DNA from: Trichomonas tenax
Lineage: Eukaryota; Parabasalia; Trichomonadida; Trichomonadidae
Reading direction: 5' to 3'
Assembly (NCBI GenBank): GCA_023091735.1
Contig: JALKBU010000925.1
Span: 1-20,631, forward strand
DNA: 20,631 nucleotides
Of this stretch, positions 17,325 through 20,631 are shown in pieces (the stretch's first letter is position 1; the number at the start of each line of letters is the position of its first letter). Under the pieces are notes generated by a model. The model was not told where the DNA came from and did no database searches. It worked only from the letters and a program-made list of their open reading frames with translations. Both the position numbers and the translations under genes were made by a program.

Positions 17325-18718
17325 TTGTCAAAGCCGTAAATTTTTAGGTTTTCAATTTTGAATCTCTCTCAATTTTTTAAATAATCATTTTCCTTCTCTT
17401 TGGTGAGAGGAGAGTAATTCACGAAAAATGCCAACGTAAATTTTATTTCAACGAATTTTGTATGTTTGGAATCTGCTGCTGATTTTATACGTTTTTGCCG
17501 AAAGTCGAAAATTTTATATACAACTGACATGTAAAGTATCAAACAACAACTTTTTACTTTGAAAATGGAGAATTTAAATCTTCGATTAATGCATAGTTTT
17601 GATCAGTAAAACAAATGCTATTATTGCATATATAACACTAAACACATCGTCAAAAAAAACTCCTGAGTCGTCAAGGGAAAATTATGACATATGCATCCTT
17701 AAATGCATAGCTAAACCTCCAAACTCTATTTTGATGTCCTTTATCGTAAAAAAATCCACTCATCACAAAGTTGATGCCACGATATAGGGGAACTATGTTT
17801 ATTTCATCTTTTGAGTTATGCAATCATGAAAATGCATTTTGTACGAACACATATAGAGAGTATACCTTTTTGAATCAATGCTATTGTGTGATGCACATTT
17901 TTTTACAATTGAATTACGATCATATTTTTTGGTGTCTTTCCATCTTTGTCAACGTGTTCAAATGAAAAATTTACTTAAAACGATGCAAGGACTAAGGATG
18001 TCAGTTTTGAGGGTGCTTTTTTCGTTTTGCGGGGGACTGGGTGACTTTAGTTAGGGGTTAACTCAATAATAAAGGGTCTGATTAAATTTAATGAGCACAT
18101 TCTTACTACGCCTTCTTTAGTACACTGTACAATAGGGCACATGAGAGAAACATTCAACAAGAATCTGTTCTGGATTTGACCCCAAAACTTCTCAGATTAT
18201 CTCCCGAATTTTCAAATCTTAGGCTTTTTGTGCATCTGTTGTTTGCTTGCTAGACCATCTTATACACTACATACTAAAATTCGCATCAAAATATGACGAA
18301 ACTCAGTTTTTTTTTTGCCGAAACTACATTCTTTCATCTGAATTAGATGGTCTTATGATTTCCATATGTATTTAAAATGCACACAAAAAGATATTCTAGT
18401 ACAAATGCATGTTATTTATCTCATATTTTTCTCTATATTTAATTAATTTTAGTTCTATTGGATGAATTGTGTTTATTTATTTCTAAATTGATACTGCCTT
18501 TATACCTGAAATTATGCCAAACAATTATGTTATTGAATAAAGGCAAATCAAAATTAGACTGGTTCTTTTGAAATTACGCTAAGATGTTTTCATTATACAC
18601 ACCACCTTACAGTTTGATTGTATGTCTTACTTTTATTGACTAAAATACCATATTTATTTATAGAATTTTTTATGATATGCGATAATTAATATAAAAAATG
18701 AAATATTTCTGTATTATA

Positions 18719-18747
18719 TTATCTATACATTACTAAAGTATAGATAA
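18719..18747. repeat. 10-bp perfect hairpin
   Basis: TTATCTATAC (18719-18728) and its reverse complement GTATAGATAA (18738-18747) flank a 9-nt loop. It is AT-rich and lies far from any gene, so its function is unknown. Confidence 0.7.
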
Positions 18748-18874
18748 TGGAGCATATATTCACAAAATAATGTTAGCTGTTTTTAAATATCGTTTTTTTT
18801 TGAGCTCAAAAAGAGTCCAAATGCATTTAAAATCAAAGTAGAATATTGTTGACAGCTTAAAAGGCTCAAAAAAT

Positions 18875-18952
18875 ACCCCTAGGGGTGGCGGTTAACCTCT
18901 CAAAATTTCTCAGAAAAATCACCCTGATTTCAGGCCTGAAAATCGCGATTTT
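18875..18952. repeat. cluster of three perfect palindromes
   Basis: ACCCCTAGGGGT (18875-18886), TTTCAGGCCTGAAA (18928-18941) and AAAATCGCGATTTT (18939-18952) are each their own reverse complement; the last two overlap. AAATACCCCT occurs at 18871 and again about 97 bp later. They are GC-richer than the surroundings and could be protein-binding sites or a relic of a repeat. Confidence 0.6.
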
Positions 18953-19804
18953 GAAAATTTAGCCTAAAAATACCCCTTTTACCATATTTTTTATGTTTTG
19001 AAGGTGATTGCCTATTATAAAATTTGAGATTTTTTAATTCATACTCAATTTTGAGAATTTGGCAATAAAAGTATATAATTTATATCAAGAATATATACTA
19101 AAATCATTGTACAGCGATAAAATCTATAATTGTCGTTGGGAAATGGGCAAAATTTTAAGATTTGTGAAAAAAGCAACAAAATTAAGATAAATGACAGGAA
19201 ACTTTATGGATAGCTGTACACCCAAGATCCGCTGACCAGGGGGGCATTTTAGGTGTGTGTGGGGATCTCCCGACATCCTTACAAGGACTTAACTGTGACT
19301 GCATTCATATATCTGTTGTGAATGAAATTAGGATGTATTTCCTTGTGATGTGGTGCAAGTTTTATTTGATTTTTTTTGAACAAAATAACATTTCATCACT
19401 ACCATATGTGTTCTTTAAAATCTCTTACAGATTTTCATGTTGGTAGAAATTCCTCAAATCAACAGATGGTGTATTTTATCAGATTTTCATCGAGAAGATT
19501 CTGCATAAGACGACATGAGTTTTAGATTTAATATTTGAACGATCTTATGAGGCACCCTACTATTTTATATATTGAAGGATCTCGATTGATAAAGAAGATC
19601 ACATATGACAAAATGTGATTGATTGAATATTATAATGAAGATAAAATGTGACTGATTGATGCAATTGTCACCTACCGAAAACTGTCACGAAAAAGTTATA
19701 TTATCTGACATGTAAAGTTGTCGGAATCTCTAGTTTTATGTGTTAAAATATTAATATTTTTTGACATGTAAAGTCTTATAATCATTCAAATTATGTATTA
19801 GTTT

Positions 19805-20026
19805 TTATTTCAAAATCGCGTCTGACGGTAAGAACTGAGAACTACATTGACACAGGTACCAAGCATTTAAGTAGCTAAACTCACAGATCTTCCTTTCATA
19901 CGCCATCATCAAGAAATCAAAGATTTCCACTTCAGAATGCCTCTGAAGAGCAAAATTAAATGCTTGATTGGGACTTGTAGCCAAGTTGCTAGCAATCCAG
20001 TCCACAGTTCTTCCTTTCAGAAGCAT
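19805..20026 (-). pseudogene. fragment of an unidentified repeat-type coding sequence
   Basis: The frame is open from about 20094 to the TAA at 19805-19807, with its first ATG at 20026 (73 codons). I recognise no family. The segment starting QSSPQFFLSDSIF (codon at 20092) recurs 81 codons later as QCSSQFLPSDAIL, just before the stop. The second copy lacks one base relative to the first, so the stop may come from a frameshift. A plus-strand frame from 20065 encodes LKGRTVDWIASILATS, matching LKGRTVDWIASNLATS of this frame, and stops at about 20163. The two are inverted paralogous pieces, probably broken. Confidence 0.4.
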
Positions 20027-20096
20027 TCTGTAAAGTAAATCGCTGATTATTTCGAAGATCGAGTCTGAAAGGAAGAACTGTGGACTGGATTGCTAG
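19989..20096. repeat. 33-bp perfect stem with 42-nt loop
   Basis: Bases 19989-20021 are the exact reverse complement of 20064-20096. The stem would form a strong cruciform or RNA hairpin. Homology continues outward at lower identity for about 45 bp per side, so this is a conserved core of a larger inverted duplication. A third, diverged copy of the arm lies at about 19820-19849 in the orientation of the right arm. Confidence 0.9.
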
Positions 20097-20280
20097 TATT
20101 TTGGCCACCAGTGCCAATGAAGCACTTAATTTTTCTTTTCAAAGTAAATATAAACAAATATAGGATATCATTCTTCCAATAATCATTTATAATCGCATGC
20201 CACGTAAATATTTATTTGTCGAATATATATGTTTACATGTCAGATAACACCACTTTTCATGACAACTTTTGGTACGTAAC

Positions 20281-20631
20281 ATCCGATTGATACTTTTTAT
20301 TCCAATAACCGATTGAAAATGTCATTATGGTTTAGATTTTGTAAGAATTCATTATATAAAGTCAAGACAATACTTTTGTTACCTCATTCAAAATGCATGA
20401 GCAAATGTTTGATCAATGAAACTGCTCCCTATCTATTTAAGAAGTTTGAAACAGTTTTCTTTCATTGCATGGAGTTCTTCAAATATTAAATATATATAAA
20501 TTTGCAGGCAGTATTTTTCCTTCTGCGGTGTAGTCCCGCGACCTTCATAACTTTTTATCTGATCAATATTTTTTCGATTTGAAAGTACTTTCATGTACAT
20601 ATTGATAGTTGTCTATCCAGTGGTATAAGTG
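20281..20631. other. AT-rich end of window, nothing recognised
   Basis: There is no ORF of note, no RNA gene and no clear repeat beyond the element ending at about 20280. Confidence 0.5.

Larger units (their letters stand above)
17325..19666. other. AT-rich intergenic region with palindromes, no recognisable gene
   Basis: About 2.3 kb has only small ORFs of poor composition. Structural details are a TGACATGTAAAGT motif at 17525, a 10-bp hairpin at 18719-18747 with a 9-nt loop, three perfect palindromes between 18875 and 18952, and a motif of the form AAAATGTGAyTGATTGA at 19610 and again at 19643. No tRNA or rRNA was recognised. It is too divergent to tell whether it holds decayed mobile DNA. 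Confidence 0.5.
19667..20280. repeat. inverted-repeat element with imperfect terminal arms
   Basis: The left end (19667-19717) and the reverse complement of the right end (20231-20280) align along most of about 50 bp. They share an exact TTATCTGACATGTAAA (19701-19716 plus, 20247-20232 minus). Inside, an inner pair of arms about 80 bp long (roughly 19940-20021 and 20064-20145) is inverted, with its innermost 33 bp perfect. The left half is about 140 bp longer than the right. This could be a small transposable element or a head-to-head inverted duplication with a later deletion on the right. No transposase was seen and no target-site duplication was confirmed. Confidence 0.65.

Noticed and set aside
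1..20631. tRNA, rRNA or CRISPR array
   Set aside because: No cloverleaf with a GGTTCRA-type T-loop, no rRNA-like block and no regularly spaced identical repeats were found by eye; a tRNAscan run could still find a divergent tRNA.

Overview
The window looks like nuclear DNA of a trichomonad flagellate (Parabasalia), most likely Tritrichomonas or a close relative. Three things point there. The genes are intronless, carry their eukaryotic domains in one uninterrupted frame and use the standard code. Several starts lie 10-35 nt downstream of a TCA-Y-W initiator of the Trichomonas type (clearest at 1782 and 13892). The spacers are very AT-rich, and there is a decayed ankyrin gene of the large DUF3447-type family expanded in trichomonads. 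Assignment to a genus is inference.

Layout. 1-172 may be the 3' tail of another gene; 173-1780 is an AT-rich spacer. A compact gene block follows: a Rac/Rho GTPase (1794-2396, +); a tail-anchored CS-domain/TPR protein (2561-3844, +); a degenerate DHHC-type membrane protein (3896-4900, -); and an axonemal-dynein-light-chain-like coiled-coil protein (4945-6939, -). 6976-8530 is a spacer without a recognisable gene. 8536-9963 (-) is a frame-broken ankyrin pseudogene. A TTL-like ligase (10041-11648, -) and a Rex-type 3'-5' RNA exonuclease (11942-13495, +) diverge from a 293-bp spacer. A 126-bp tandem repeat (about 13530-13820) precedes a PP1-like phosphatase (13909-14949, +). A 14-3-3 protein (15101-15808, -) and a PH-domain AGC kinase (16038-17324, -) follow. 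17325-19666 is AT-rich and apparently gene-free. The last kilobase holds an inverted-repeat structure (19667-20280) with a 33-bp perfect hairpin stem and fragments of an unidentified coding sequence.

How the genes relate. Three products handle phosphoserine signalling (AGC kinase, 14-3-3 reader, PPP phosphatase), one is a membrane-targeted Rac switch, and two are plausibly flagellar or cytoskeletal (p28-like dynein light chain, tubulin ligase-like enzyme). Each gene probably has its own promoter, so neighbourhood is weak evidence for joint function. I found no clearly new multi-gene system. The best candidates for a second look are the DHHC-like protein that has lost every zinc ligand of its cysteine-rich domain, the tail-anchored CS-TPR protein, and the inverted repeat near 20 kb.
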